Source: Pararhodobacter sp. SW119 (lineage in GTDB: Bacteria; Pseudomonadota; Alphaproteobacteria; Rhodobacterales; Rhodobacteraceae). From it: 64,000 nucleotides of DNA. Location: contig NZ_JADDJF010000007.1 of assembly GCF_017811755.1 (NCBI RefSeq), positions 1-64,000 on the forward strand, read 5' to 3'. The position numbers were made by a program, and so were the translations under genes. The number at the start of each line of letters is the position of its first letter. Within the stretch, counting starts at the first letter, position 1. The notes beneath the pieces were generated by a model that was given only the letters and a program-made list of their open reading frames with translations, had not been told where the DNA came from and did no database searches. Below are positions 52,093-60,802 of the stretch, piece by piece.

Positions 52093-53790
52093 ATGAGCCA
52101 CAGCCTGACCCGCCCTGCGCCGCGCGTGCCGCCAACAGGGGCGCGACCGATCCGCGCGCTGGCGCGGCGGTTCGGCGCGTCGGTCTGGACGCTGGGGGCA
52201 TTCCTGGTCATCGCGGTCATCCTGCTGCCGATCGCGACGGTGGTCAGCCGGGTCTTCGTTCCCTCCGAAGGGGTCTGGCCGCACATGCTGGAAACGGTGC
52301 TGCCGACCTATGTCGGCAACACGCTGATCCTGGTGGCGGGTGTGACCGCGCTGGCCATCGTGATCGGCGTGACCACGGGCTGGCTGGTCGCGGCCTGCGA
52401 GTTTCCGGGCCGGCGCCTCTTCGAATGGACGCTGATGCTGCCGCTGGCGATGCCGGGCTATGTCATCGCCTATGTCTATTTCGACAGGCTCAGCTATTGG
52501 GGCCCGGTGCAGAGCGGGCTGCGCACGGCGTTCGGCTGGGAAAGGGGGGAGTACTGGTTTCCGCAGATCGCCTCGCTTCCCGGGGCGACGGTGCTGCTGG
52601 CGCTGGTGCTTTATCCCTATGTCTACCTGCTGGCACGCGCCGCCTTCCTGGGGCAGTCGATGCGCATGATGGAAGCCGCGCGCGCGCTGGGTCACAGCCG
52701 CGCCTCGGCCTTTCGGCGGGTGGCACTGCCGATGGCCTGGCCGGCGATCGCCGCGGGCGCCACCTTCGTCGCGATGGAGACGCTGGCCGATTACGGCACC
52801 GTGCTGCACTTGGGCGTGCAGACGATGACCACGGGCATCTTCCGCACCTGGTTCGCCCGCGGCGCGCCGATTGCCGCGGCGCAGTTGTCGGCGCTGCTGC
52901 TGTGCTTCGTCACCGCCGCCTTCCTGGTCGAGCGGTTCCTGCGCGGCAGCCGGCGGTTCACCGGCGATCCGGGCGGGCGCAGCGCGGCCTCGGTGGCGCG
53001 GCATCCTTTGGGGAGCGGGCGCGCGTTGCTGGCGGTGCTGGCCTGCGCGGTGCCGGTCCTGCTGGGCTTCCTGCTGCCGGCGGCGGAACTGTTGCGCCTG
53101 TCGATCATCGCCGGCGATCCGCTCTGGGGCGCGCGGTTCTTCGGCTTCGCCGCGAATAGCCTGAAGATGGCGGGCGGGGCCGCGGTGATCCTGGTCGCGC
53201 TGTCGGTCTTTCTGGCCTATGCGCGCCGGATGCAGGGCGGGCTGGCGATCGGTGCGGCGATGCAGGCGGCCAGCTTCGGATATGCCATGCCCGGCGCGGT
53301 GATCGCCGTGGGGGTGCTGGTGCCGCTGGCGGCGTTCGACAACGGGCTCGATGCGCTGATGCGCGCCTGGTTCGGCGTCTCCACCGGGTTGTTGCTGACC
53401 GGCAGCATTGCCGCGCTGATGTTTGCCTATGTCGTGCGCTACCTGGCGGTGGCGCTGAAGACGGTCGAGGCGGGGTTCGCCCGCATCCCGCCCAGCATGG
53501 ACGAGGCCGCGCGCAATCTGGGCGCGGGGCCGCTGCGCACGCTGCGGCAAGTGCATCTGCCGCTGATGCGGCGCGGGATGCTGACCGCGGCGATCTTCGT
53601 CTTTGCCGACGTGATGAAGGAACTGCCGGCGACGCTGATCGTGCGGCCCTTCAATTTCGACACCCTGGCGGTGCGCACCTTCCGGCTGGCCAGCGACGGA
53701 CGGCTGGAGGAGGCGGCGACCTCGGCCTTGCTGATCGTCGCGGTCGGCATTCTGCCGGTGATCCTGCTCAGCCGCGCGATGAACCGTTGA
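52093..53790 (+). CDS. fbpB: Ferric-iron ABC transporter permease (FbpB type)
   Basis: A 565-residue double-length permease with two BPD_transp_1 cores, each with an EAA-like loop (MMEAARALGHSRASAFRRVA and MDEAARNLGAGPLRTLRQVH). About twelve hydrophobic segments can be seen. This is the normal architecture of FbpB. The ATG at 52093 has GGAGGGTTTCG. It is divergent from the binding-protein gene, and the ATPase gene usually next to it (fbpC) is absent; the following gene is lldD. Confidence 0.93.
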   Translation: MSHSLTRPAPRVPPTGARPIRALARRFGASVWTLGAFLVIAVILLPIATVVSRVFVPSEGVWPHMLETVLPTYVGNTLILVAGVTALAIVIGVTTGWLVAACEFPGRRLFEWTLMLPLAMPGYVIAYVYFDRLSYWGPVQSGLRTAFGWERGEYWFPQIASLPGATVLLALVLYPYVYLLARAAFLGQSMRMMEAARALGHSRASAFRRVALPMAWPAIAAGATFVAMETLADYGTVLHLGVQTMTTGIFRTWFARGAPIAAAQLSALLLCFVTAAFLVERFLRGSRRFTGDPGGRSAASVARHPLGSGRALLAVLACAVPVLLGFLLPAAELLRLSIIAGDPLWGARFFGFAANSLKMAGGAAVILVALSVFLAYARRMQGGLAIGAAMQAASFGYAMPGAVIAVGVLVPLAAFDNGLDALMRAWFGVSTGLLLTGSIAALMFAYVVRYLAVALKTVEAGFARIPPSMDEAARNLGAGPLRTLRQVHLPLMRRGMLTAAIFVFADVMKELPATLIVRPFNFDTLAVRTFRLASDGRLEEAATSALLIVAVGILPVILLSRAMNR

Positions 53791-53859
53791 ACGGATGCGC
53801 CGCTTGTGCCGTGACGTCGCGTTTGGTAACAAAACCTGTCCAATCGCAAGGGGTCCGCG

Positions 53860-55029
53860 ATGCCTGTCATCACCTCCATCGAGGATCTGCGCCAGATCTA
53901 CCGCCGCCGGGTGCCGCGGATGTTCTACGACTACGCGGAGTCGGGCAGCTGGACCGAGCAGACCTTTCGCGAGAACACGAGCGATTTCGCGTGGATCAAG
54001 CTACGCCAGCGCGTGGCGGTGGACATGGCCGGCAGGTCGACGAAATCGACCATGATCGGCGAGGAGGTGGCGATGCCGGTCGCGCTGGCCCCGGTGGGCC
54101 TGACCGGGATGCAGCACGCCGATGGCGAGATCAAGGCGGCGCGCGCGGCCGAGAAGTTCGGCGTGCCGTTCACGCTGTCGACGATGTCCATCTGCTCGAT
54201 CGAGGATGTAGCCGAGAACACGAGCAAGCCTTTCTGGTTTCAGGTCTACACGCTCAAGGACGATGACTTCATGCGCCGGCTGTTCGAGCGGGCGCGCGCG
54301 GCGAAATGCTCGGCGCTGGTCATCACCGTCGATCTGCAGGTGCTGGGCCAGCGCCACCGAGACCTGAAGAACGGCCTTTCGGCGCCGCCCAAGCTGACCC
54401 CCGCATCGATCGCCAACATGATGACCAAGGTCCAGTGGGGGCTGGGCATGCTGGGCACCAAGCGGCGGTTCTTCGGCAATATCGTCGGCCATGCCAAGGG
54501 CGTGTCGGACCCGGGGTCGTTGTCGGAGTGGACGAGCCAGGCGTTCGATCCGTCGCTGGACTGGAAGCGGATCGCGCAGTTCAAGGAATGGTGGGGGGGC
54601 AAGCTGATCGTCAAGGGGATCATGGAGCCCGAGGACGCGCGGCGCGCGGCGGATATGGGGGCCGATGCGATCGTCGTGTCGAACCACGGGGGACGGCAAC
54701 TGGATGGCGCGGTGAGTTCGATCCGGATGCTTCCGCAGGTCATGGATGCCGTCGGCGACCGCGTCGAAGTGCATCTCGACAGCGGCATCCGGTCGGGGCA
54801 GGACGTTCTCAAGGCCTTGAGTTTAGGGGCAAAAGGCACCTACGTGGGGCGGGCATACACCTACGGTCTCGGCGCGATGGGGGAGGCGGGGGTGACGAAG
54901 GCGCTGGAGGTCATCCACAAAGAACTCGACGTGTCGATGGCGCTGTGTGGGGAGACTGACATCGCGAATGTCGGGCCGCACATGCTGTATGTTCCGCAGG
55001 GATTCGGGGACCCGACTGTCCCCCTCTGA
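53860..55029 (+). CDS. lldD: L-lactate dehydrogenase (FMN-dependent)
   Basis: A 389-residue alpha-hydroxy-acid dehydrogenase oxidising L-lactate to pyruvate with electrons going to the respiratory chain. FMN and active-site motifs are RRVPRMFYDYAESGSW, LAPVGLTGMQHADGEI, LVITVDLQVLGQRHRD, IVVSNHGGRQLDG (catalytic histidine, arginine) and HLDSGIRSGQDVLKAL. The start ATG at 53860 has AAGGGGTCCGCG. The gene converges on its likely regulator gene (GntR family). Related oxidases of other 2-hydroxy acids (glycolate, mandelate) are possible. Confidence 0.92.
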   Translation: MPVITSIEDLRQIYRRRVPRMFYDYAESGSWTEQTFRENTSDFAWIKLRQRVAVDMAGRSTKSTMIGEEVAMPVALAPVGLTGMQHADGEIKAARAAEKFGVPFTLSTMSICSIEDVAENTSKPFWFQVYTLKDDDFMRRLFERARAAKCSALVITVDLQVLGQRHRDLKNGLSAPPKLTPASIANMMTKVQWGLGMLGTKRRFFGNIVGHAKGVSDPGSLSEWTSQAFDPSLDWKRIAQFKEWWGGKLIVKGIMEPEDARRAADMGADAIVVSNHGGRQLDGAVSSIRMLPQVMDAVGDRVEVHLDSGIRSGQDVLKALSLGAKGTYVGRAYTYGLGAMGEAGVTKALEVIHKELDVSMALCGETDIANVGPHMLYVPQGFGDPTVPL

Positions 55030-55052
55030 CGGGTGGTTTCGCCCGCTGGCAG

Positions 55053-55107
55053 GGTGCTGGAAAGTGTATGGCAAGTGGCTGGCAAGCGTATGGCAAACGT
55101 ATGGCAG
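55053..55107. repeat. 11-bp tandem repeat between lldD and the GntR gene
   Basis: Four adjoining 11-bp units, GTGTATGGCAA, GTGGCTGGCAA, GCGTATGGCAA and ACGTATGGCAG (55064-55107), preceded by a weaker unit (GGTGCTGGAAA, 55053-55063). The array lies 24 bp after the lldD stop. Because both genes end here, it is not an ordinary promoter element. Confidence 0.8.
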
Positions 55108-55201
55108 TTCCGAACGGTGCGGAAAGGTTTTGTTGAGGCGGCGGGCCGCGGATTTCGGCGCCTGCGCGGTGCCTGAACGGGCAGTCATTCCCGCGACATC
55201 T

Positions 55202-55972
55202 TCAGCCGCGTGACATCTCGTGCTGGTAGCGCAGTTGGGCGAAGGCCTCGTTCGCGTCGGCTTTCTGTAGGTCGCTGAGCGTGCTTTCGACATAGCTCAT
55301 GTGCGCCTCGGCGGCGGCGCGGGCGGCCTGCGGGTCGCGGGACTGGATCGCGTCGTTGATCGCGCGGTGCTGGTCCAGCAGCAGATCGCGCGTGCCGCGA
55401 TGCCGGAACATGGCCTGCCGGTTGTAGAAAACCCCGGCGCGCAGCAGGTCGAACATCGCCCGCATCAGATGCAGCATGACGATGTTGTGGCTGGCCTCGA
55501 TGATCGCGAGGTGAAACTCGGCGTCCAGTTCGGCCTCGGTCGCCGGGTTGCGCCTGGAATGCGCGGCTTCCATCTTGGCGAAGACCGCGCCGATCACCAT
55601 CAGGTCGGTGTCCGAGCCGAAGCGGGCGGCGCGTTCTGCGGCCATCCCCTCCAGATCACGGCGGAAGCTGACGTAGTCGAAAACCGCTTCCTGATGGCGC
55701 GCGAAGAGTTGCACCAGCGCCTCGGGGAAGGCCGAGCCGAGCATTTCGGCGACATAGACGCCGGCGCCGGGGCGGGCGACGACGAGGCCGCGTTCCTGCA
55801 ACTCGGCAAGCGCTTCTCGCAGCGACGGGCGCGACACGTTCATGCGTTCGGCCAGGTCGCGCTCGGGCGGCAGGCGCTCGCCCGGGCGCAGCAGGCCGCG
55901 CAGGATCAGAAGCTCGACCTGGCGCACGACGCCGCGGGCGAGCTTTTCGGTCTGAACGGGCTGGAACGGCAT
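55202..55972 (-). CDS. GntR/FadR-family regulator, LldR/PdhR-like
   Basis: A 256-residue regulator. The N-terminal winged helix is clear (VVRQVELLILRGLLRPGERL, PPERDLAERMNVSRPSLREA and LRE-ALAELQERGLV). The C-terminal FCD all-helical ligand domain has the metal-binding histidines around FHLAIIEASHN and DQHRAINDAI. Convergent lldD next door suggests lactate as the ligand, as for LldR. A good FadR-type palindrome lies just upstream of the start. Confidence 0.87.
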   Translation of the reverse strand: MPFQPVQTEKLARGVVRQVELLILRGLLRPGERLPPERDLAERMNVSRPSLREALAELQERGLVVARPGAGVYVAEMLGSAFPEALVQLFARHQEAVFDYVSFRRDLEGMAAERAARFGSDTDLMVIGAVFAKMEAAHSRRNPATEAELDAEFHLAIIEASHNIVMLHLMRAMFDLLRAGVFYNRQAMFRHRGTRDLLLDQHRAINDAIQSRDPQAARAAAEAHMSYVESTLSDLQKADANEAFAQLRYQHEMSRG

Positions 55973-55980
55973 GATCCCCT

Positions 55981-56009
55981 CCGATTGGTCAAATGTTATG
56001 ACCGGTCGG
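55981..56009. promoter_or_regulatory. FadR/LldR-type operator upstream of the GntR gene
   Basis: CCGATTGGTCA (55981-55991) and TGACCGGTCGG (55999-56009) form an inverted repeat with 9 of 11 positions matched around a 7-base spacer. The TTGGTCA...TGACC core resembles known FadR-subfamily sites. It starts 9 bp before the ATG of the regulator gene, so autoregulation is likely. Confidence 0.65.
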
Positions 56010-56082
56010 AGGGGCTGGCAAGCGCTATCATGCGCCCATCGCGGTCCTGATCGCGGGCGGGTTCAGCGCCCGGTTGATCCGA

Positions 56083-56721
56083 TCAGATGGTCGGGCGGAT
56101 CACGATCTCGACGCGGCGGTTCTGCGCGCGGCCCGCGGCCGTGGCGTTCGAAGCGACGGGCTGGTTGGGACCGACGCCCTGAGTCACTATCCTGCGACCC
56201 GACACACCGTTCTGGATCAGCACTGCGGCGACCGAATCGGCGCGGCGTTCGGACAGGCCCAAGTTGTAGGCCAGCGAGCCGGTGCTGTCGGTATGGCCGA
56301 CGACGCGGATGATGCTTTCGGGATTGCGCTGCAGGTTGTTCGAGATCACCGCCAGATCGGCGCGCAGGTCGGGCCGGAGGGTCGCGCTGTCGGTGGCGAA
56401 CAGGATGTCCTGCGGCATCGTCACGATGATTTCCTGACCGGTGTTGCGCACGTCGGTGCCCGGTCCCAGGTCGCGGCGCAGCTCGGCCGCCTGACGGTCC
56501 AGGATGCCACCAATGGCGCCCCCGCCGATGGCCCCGGCCGCCGCGCCGACGGCGGTCGCGCCCAGCCGGTTCGAGGAGTTCGAGGTGGCGCCGAGGAGAC
56601 CGCCGATGGCGGCGCCGGTCAGCGCGCCGGTCTGGGTGCGGCTGAATTCGCCCTGGGGCGTTTCACAGGCAGCCAGCAGGCCCACGGCGGCGATAGAGGC
56701 AATAAAGGGCTTCAAGGTCAT
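56083..56721 (-). CDS. OmpA-family outer-membrane lipoprotein
   Basis: A 212-residue lipoprotein. Signal peptide with lipobox LLAAC (cysteine 19). A glycine-zipper segment follows (GALTGAAIGGLLGATSNSSN, VGAAAGAIGGGAIGGIL, about residues 30-75), then an OmpA peptidoglycan-binding domain with ILFATDSATLRPD, VVGHTDSTGSLAYNLGLSER and AQNRRVEIVI. It probably links outer membrane and peptidoglycan. The ATG at 56721 has GGAGGAATCGACATC. Similar to YfiB/YiaD proteins. Confidence 0.92.
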   Translation of the reverse strand: MTLKPFIASIAAVGLLAACETPQGEFSRTQTGALTGAAIGGLLGATSNSSNRLGATAVGAAAGAIGGGAIGGILDRQAAELRRDLGPGTDVRNTGQEIIVTMPQDILFATDSATLRPDLRADLAVISNNLQRNPESIIRVVGHTDSTGSLAYNLGLSERRADSVAAVLIQNGVSGRRIVTQGVGPNQPVASNATAAGRAQNRRVEIVIRPTI

Positions 56722-56840
56722 GATGTCGATTCCTCCGACTCGGTTCACGGCCTTTTATCCGGTGCCGCGCGCGCGGAACAGGGTCAGGCCACGTTATCCG
56801 ATAACGTCTGGCTGAACGCCGGGTTCCGGGCGGCGCGGAA

Positions 56841-57725
56841 TCAGGCGGGTGTGCGTTCGGTGCCCGCGTCGAGGCGCGCGGCCTCCCACGCCAGCATCGC
56901 GCGTTTCACCGGCAGGCCCCAGTGATAGCCGCCCAGACCGCCGGACTTGGCGATGGCGCGATGGCAGGGGATCAGGAAGCTGACCGGGTTGCGCCCGACG
57001 GCGGTGCCGACGGCGCGCACGGCGCGCGGGCTGCCCACCGCGCCGGCCAGTTCCGAATAGGTCGTGACGTGCCCCGAGGGGACGCTGAGCAGCGCCTCCC
57101 AGACCTTGATCTGGAAGGGGGCGCCGATCAGGTGCAGCCGCGCGGTGCCGGGTGCCGCGCCGAAGGCGGCCTCGACACAGGGGCGCAGGCTTTCGGGGTC
57201 TTCGGTGAAGGTGGCCTTGGGCCAACGGTGGGCGAGGTCGTCATGGGCGGCCTGCGCGCCCATTTCGGCGGCGAAGCCCAGCCCGCAGAGGCCGCGGTCG
57301 GTGCCCATCGCGATGGCCGGGCCGAAGGGGCTGTCGAACCAGCCGAATGCGATGCGCAGCCCGTCACCGGCGCGGGCGTAGTCGCCGGGGGTCATCGCCT
57401 CCCACCGCAGGAAGAGGTCGTGCAGCCGGCCCGGGCCGGACAGGCCCGAGGCCATGGCGGTTTCGAGCACGGTGAAGCGTTCGGCCAGAAGCCGGCGAGC
57501 GTGCCCGAGCGCGAGGTATTGCTGGTAGCGCTTGGGCGAGACGCCGACCCACTGGCTGAAGACGCGCTGGAAATGCGCCGGGCTCATGCCGAGGCGCGCG
57601 GCGAGATCGGGCAGCGCAAGCCGCTCGCCGCCGGCGGCGTCCAGCGCGGCGATGGCGCGGGCGATGACGCGGTAATGATACGCCCGCTCGGCCGCGTCGG
57701 GCAGGGGGGTGACGGTGTCGGACAT
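56841..57725 (-). CDS. AraC-type domain fused to O6-methylguanine-DNA methyltransferase
   Basis: A 294-residue repair protein. Residues ~15-120 are an AraC/XylS double HTH (LGMSPAHFQRVFSQWVGVSP, SGLSGPGRLHDLFLRWEAMT) and residues ~125-285 are an OGT domain with the active cysteine C254 in FLIPCHRAI. It resembles Ada but lacks the N-terminal zinc domain with Cys38 that senses methylphosphotriesters, so the usual Ada switch is not possible. Single gene. The start ATG at 57725 has GAAAGGTCCGCGC. Confidence 0.92.
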   Translation of the reverse strand: MSDTVTPLPDAAERAYHYRVIARAIAALDAAGGERLALPDLAARLGMSPAHFQRVFSQWVGVSPKRYQQYLALGHARRLLAERFTVLETAMASGLSGPGRLHDLFLRWEAMTPGDYARAGDGLRIAFGWFDSPFGPAIAMGTDRGLCGLGFAAEMGAQAAHDDLAHRWPKATFTEDPESLRPCVEAAFGAAPGTARLHLIGAPFQIKVWEALLSVPSGHVTTYSELAGAVGSPRAVRAVGTAVGRNPVSFLIPCHRAIAKSGGLGGYHWGLPVKRAMLAWEAARLDAGTERTPA

Positions 57726-57859
57726 GCGCGCGGACCTTTCGTGCCGTGTGCCGCGATCCTAACGCCACAGGCCGCCGACCGCGACCCGGAAGCTGCGCAT
57801 CCGCACTGGACCTTTGGCGGCCCCCGGCGCAACGTGCAAGCGAATCCGGACCCCTGCCC

Positions 57860-59140
57860 ATGCGCCTTCTGGTATCCTTCGCCGCCCTGTTCCTGTCGGT
57901 CGTGCTGCTGCAGCTGGGCCTGGGTGGCGTTGCGCCGCTGGATGCGCTGTCCGGCGCGGTGCTGGGGTTCTCGGCGGGCGAGATCGGGATTCTGGGGTCG
58001 GCGCATTTCGTCGGCTTCTTCATCGGCTGCTGGTGGGCGCCGCGGCTGATGGGCGAGGTCGGTCATTCGCGCGCCTTTGCCGCGCTGATCGGCGCCGGCA
58101 CCATCGGCATCCTGTCGCACATGATGCTGACCGACCCGATCGCCTGGGCGCTGATGCGGGTGACCATCGGCATGGCGGTCGCCGGCTGCTACACGATCAT
58201 CGAGGCCTGGCTGCAGGCCAAGGTCACCAACGCCACGCGCGGCCGGGCGATGGGCGTCTACCGGGTGGTCGACATCGTCGGATCGCTGGGCGCGCAGCTG
58301 CTGATCGCGGTGCTGGAGCCGGCGGTGTACCTGTCCTACAACCTGCTGGCGCTGCTGTGCTGCGCGGCGCTGTTCCCGCTGGTGCTGACCCGCGCCGAGG
58401 CGCCGGAGACCGGCCCCGCGCCGCGCCTGCGCCCGACGATGGCCTGGAAGATGTCGCCGCTGGCGGCGACGGGGGTGGTGGTCACCGGTATCACCGGGGC
58501 GGCGTTTCGCATGGTCGGCCCGCTTTACGGGTTGGCCGTGGGGTTGGAGGCCGACCGGATCGCGCTCTTCCTCGCCGCCTATGTACTGGGCGGCGCGGTG
58601 GCGCAGATCCCCATCGGGTGGCTGGCTGACAAGTTCGACCGGCGCTGGGTGCTGATCTGGCTGTCGGTGGCGGCGATCCTGGCCTGCGGGCTGACCGTGC
58701 TGGGCGCCGAGCAGGGGGTGGTGGCGATCTTCCTGGCGGCGGGGTTCTTCGGGTTCACGACGTTTCCGGTCTATTCGGTCTCGGCCGCGCATGCCCATGA
58801 CCACGCCGCGCAGCACGAGCGGGTGGAGCTGTCGGCGGCGCTGATGTTCCTTTACGCGGTCGGCGCCATCGCCAGCCCGGTCATCGCCTCGGTCCTGATC
58901 GACCGGTTCGGGCCGGCGAGCATGTTCGTCTTCATCGCGCTGGCGCATCTGATCCTGGTCGTCTTCGGCTTCTACCGGATGTGGGTGCGCCCCTCGCCGG
59001 GCGAACGGACGGCCTATGTCTACGTGCCGCGCACCTCGTTCCTGATCGGCCGGCTGTTGCGCCGGGGCAATGGCGAGAACAGCAAGCGGCGCGATGGCGG
59101 CGGCCGCGACCGGGTAGGGGGGCGCGAACCCGAGGATTGA
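57860..59140 (+). CDS. MFS transporter, YcaD-like
   Basis: A 426-residue major facilitator with about twelve hydrophobic segments. The loop between segments 2 and 3 reads APRLMGEVGHSRAFA, and GWLADKFDRRWVLIWLSVAA is the MFS motif-A-like loop in the second half. The C-terminal ~40 residues are hydrophilic and basic (RLLRRGNGENSKRRDGGGRD). The sequence near TIIEAWLQAKVTNATRGRAM is typical of the YcaD/Mdr-like subgroup. Substrate unknown. The ATG at 57860 begins the hydrophobic region. Confidence 0.88.
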   Translation: MRLLVSFAALFLSVVLLQLGLGGVAPLDALSGAVLGFSAGEIGILGSAHFVGFFIGCWWAPRLMGEVGHSRAFAALIGAGTIGILSHMMLTDPIAWALMRVTIGMAVAGCYTIIEAWLQAKVTNATRGRAMGVYRVVDIVGSLGAQLLIAVLEPAVYLSYNLLALLCCAALFPLVLTRAEAPETGPAPRLRPTMAWKMSPLAATGVVVTGITGAAFRMVGPLYGLAVGLEADRIALFLAAYVLGGAVAQIPIGWLADKFDRRWVLIWLSVAAILACGLTVLGAEQGVVAIFLAAGFFGFTTFPVYSVSAAHAHDHAAQHERVELSAALMFLYAVGAIASPVIASVLIDRFGPASMFVFIALAHLILVVFGFYRMWVRPSPGERTAYVYVPRTSFLIGRLLRRGNGENSKRRDGGGRDRVGGREPED

Positions 59141-59171
59141 CGCCCGCGCAAGGCCCGTGCATGAGACCGGC

Positions 59172-59816
59172 ATGGCCCGCCAGCTGGATTATCATACGAT
59201 CCACGAGATCTTCCGCCGCTTCCACGCGGCCGAGCCCGAGCCGAAGGGCGAGCTGGAGCACCTGAACGCGTTCACCCTGCTGGTCGCCGTGGCGCTGAGC
59301 GCGCAGGCGACGGACGTCGGCGTGAACAAGGCGACGCGGGCGCTGTTCCAGATCGCCGACACGCCCGAGAAGATGCTGGAACTGGGCGAGGAGGGGCTGG
59401 TCGCGTATATCCGCACCATCGGGCTTTACCGCAATAAGGCGAAGAACGTGATCCGCCTGAGCCGCATCCTGGTCGAGGAGTATGGCGGCGAGGTGCCGTC
59501 GTCGCGCGCCGCGCTCCAGTCGCTGCCGGGGGTGGGGCGCAAGACCGCCAATGTGGTGCTGAACATGTGGTGGGGGCATCCGGCGCAGGCGGTGGACACG
59601 CATATCTTTCGCGTCGGCAACCGCACCGGCATCTGCCCCGGCCGCGACCCCGACGCCGTCGAGCGCGCGATCGAGGACAACGTGCCCGCTCCCTACCAGC
59701 GCCACGCGCATCACTGGCTGATCCTGCACGGGCGCTACATCTGCAAGGCGCGCAAGCCCAACTGCCCCGCCTGCCCGATCCGCGATCTTTGCCCCTATGA
59801 GGAGAAGTCCCTGTGA
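59172..59816 (+). CDS. nth: Endonuclease III
   Basis: A 214-residue bifunctional glycosylase/AP lyase for oxidised pyrimidines. The HhH motif is SLPGVGRKTANVV with catalytic K124, the catalytic aspartate is D142 in AVDTHIFRV, and the 4Fe-4S cluster is C-x6-C-x2-C-x5-C in CKARKPNCPACPIRDLC. ATG 59172 is preferred over an in-frame GTG 15 bases before. It overlaps the kinase start by GTGA. Confidence 0.95.
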   Translation: MARQLDYHTIHEIFRRFHAAEPEPKGELEHLNAFTLLVAVALSAQATDVGVNKATRALFQIADTPEKMLELGEEGLVAYIRTIGLYRNKAKNVIRLSRILVEEYGGEVPSSRAALQSLPGVGRKTANVVLNMWWGHPAQAVDTHIFRVGNRTGICPGRDPDAVERAIEDNVPAPYQRHAHHWLILHGRYICKARKPNCPACPIRDLCPYEEKSL

Positions 59817-60802
59817 AGAAGTACCAAGTGGCCGGGATCGGCAACGCCATCGTCGACGTGATTTCCACCGTCGATGACCATTTCCTGGACCACATGGGTA
59901 TCCGCAAGGGCATCATGCAGCTGATCGAGCGCGACCGGGCCGAGACGCTCTACGGCGCGATGAAGGACCGCGCGCAGGCCTCGGGCGGGTCGGTGGCCAA
60001 CACCATCGCCGGGATCGGGGCGCTGGGGCTGTCCACGGCCTTTGTCGGGCGGGTGCAGGACGACGCGCTGGGGCGGTTCTACGCGCAGGACACCGCGCGG
60101 GCGGGCACCGATTTCGTCAATGCGCCGGTGCCGGGGGGCGACCTGCCGACCTCGCGGTCGATGATCTTCGTCACGCCCGATGGCGAGCGGTCGATGAACA
60201 CCTATCTGGGCATTTCCGCCGACCTCGGCCCCGAGGACGTGGACGAGGCGGTGATGGCCGACAGCGCCGTGGTCTTTCTGGAAGGGTATCTGTTCGACAA
60301 GGACCGCGGAAAGCAGGCGTTCCTGAAGGCGGCGCGGGCCTGCCGCGGGGCGGGCGGGCGCGCGGGCATCGCGCTGTCGGATCCGTTCTGCGTGGACCGC
60401 CACCGCGCCGATTTCCGCCGCCTGGTGGCCGAGGATATGGATTACGTCATCGGCAACCAGTCCGAATGGGTCGCGCTCTATCAGGCGAACGACCTGGACG
60501 AGGCGCTGGCGCAGGCGGCGCGCGACTGTTCGATGGTGATCTGCACGCGCTCGGGCGATCCGGTGGTGGCGATCCATGACGGGCACCGGGTGACCGCGCC
60601 GGTGGCGCGGGTGACGCCGGTCGATGCCACCGGGGCGGGCGACCAGTTCGCGGCGGGGTTCCTCTATGGGCTGGCGGGCGGGCATTCGCTGGAAACCAGC
60701 GCGCGGATGGGCTGCATCGCCGCGTCCGAGGTCATCGGCCATCTGGGCGCGCGCCCCAAGGCGAACGTGCTGGCAATGTTCCGGTCCGAGAAGCTGGTTT
60801 GA
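59813..60802 (+). CDS. PfkB-family adenosine/sugar kinase
   Basis: A 329-residue carbohydrate/nucleoside kinase. PfkB features are GIGNAIVDVISTVDDHFLDH, the GGSVANTIAGIGALGLSTAF segment, and the C-terminal DATGAGDQFAAGFLYGLAGG with the catalytic aspartate. Alphaproteobacterial proteins of this type (start YQVAGIGNAIVDV) are usually annotated adenosine kinase; ribokinase-like sugars cannot be excluded. The GTG start overlaps the nth stop (GTGA). Two hairpins follow its stop. Confidence 0.85.
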   Translation: MKKYQVAGIGNAIVDVISTVDDHFLDHMGIRKGIMQLIERDRAETLYGAMKDRAQASGGSVANTIAGIGALGLSTAFVGRVQDDALGRFYAQDTARAGTDFVNAPVPGGDLPTSRSMIFVTPDGERSMNTYLGISADLGPEDVDEAVMADSAVVFLEGYLFDKDRGKQAFLKAARACRGAGGRAGIALSDPFCVDRHRADFRRLVAEDMDYVIGNQSEWVALYQANDLDEALAQAARDCSMVICTRSGDPVVAIHDGHRVTAPVARVTPVDATGAGDQFAAGFLYGLAGGHSLETSARMGCIAASEVIGHLGARPKANVLAMFRSEKLV

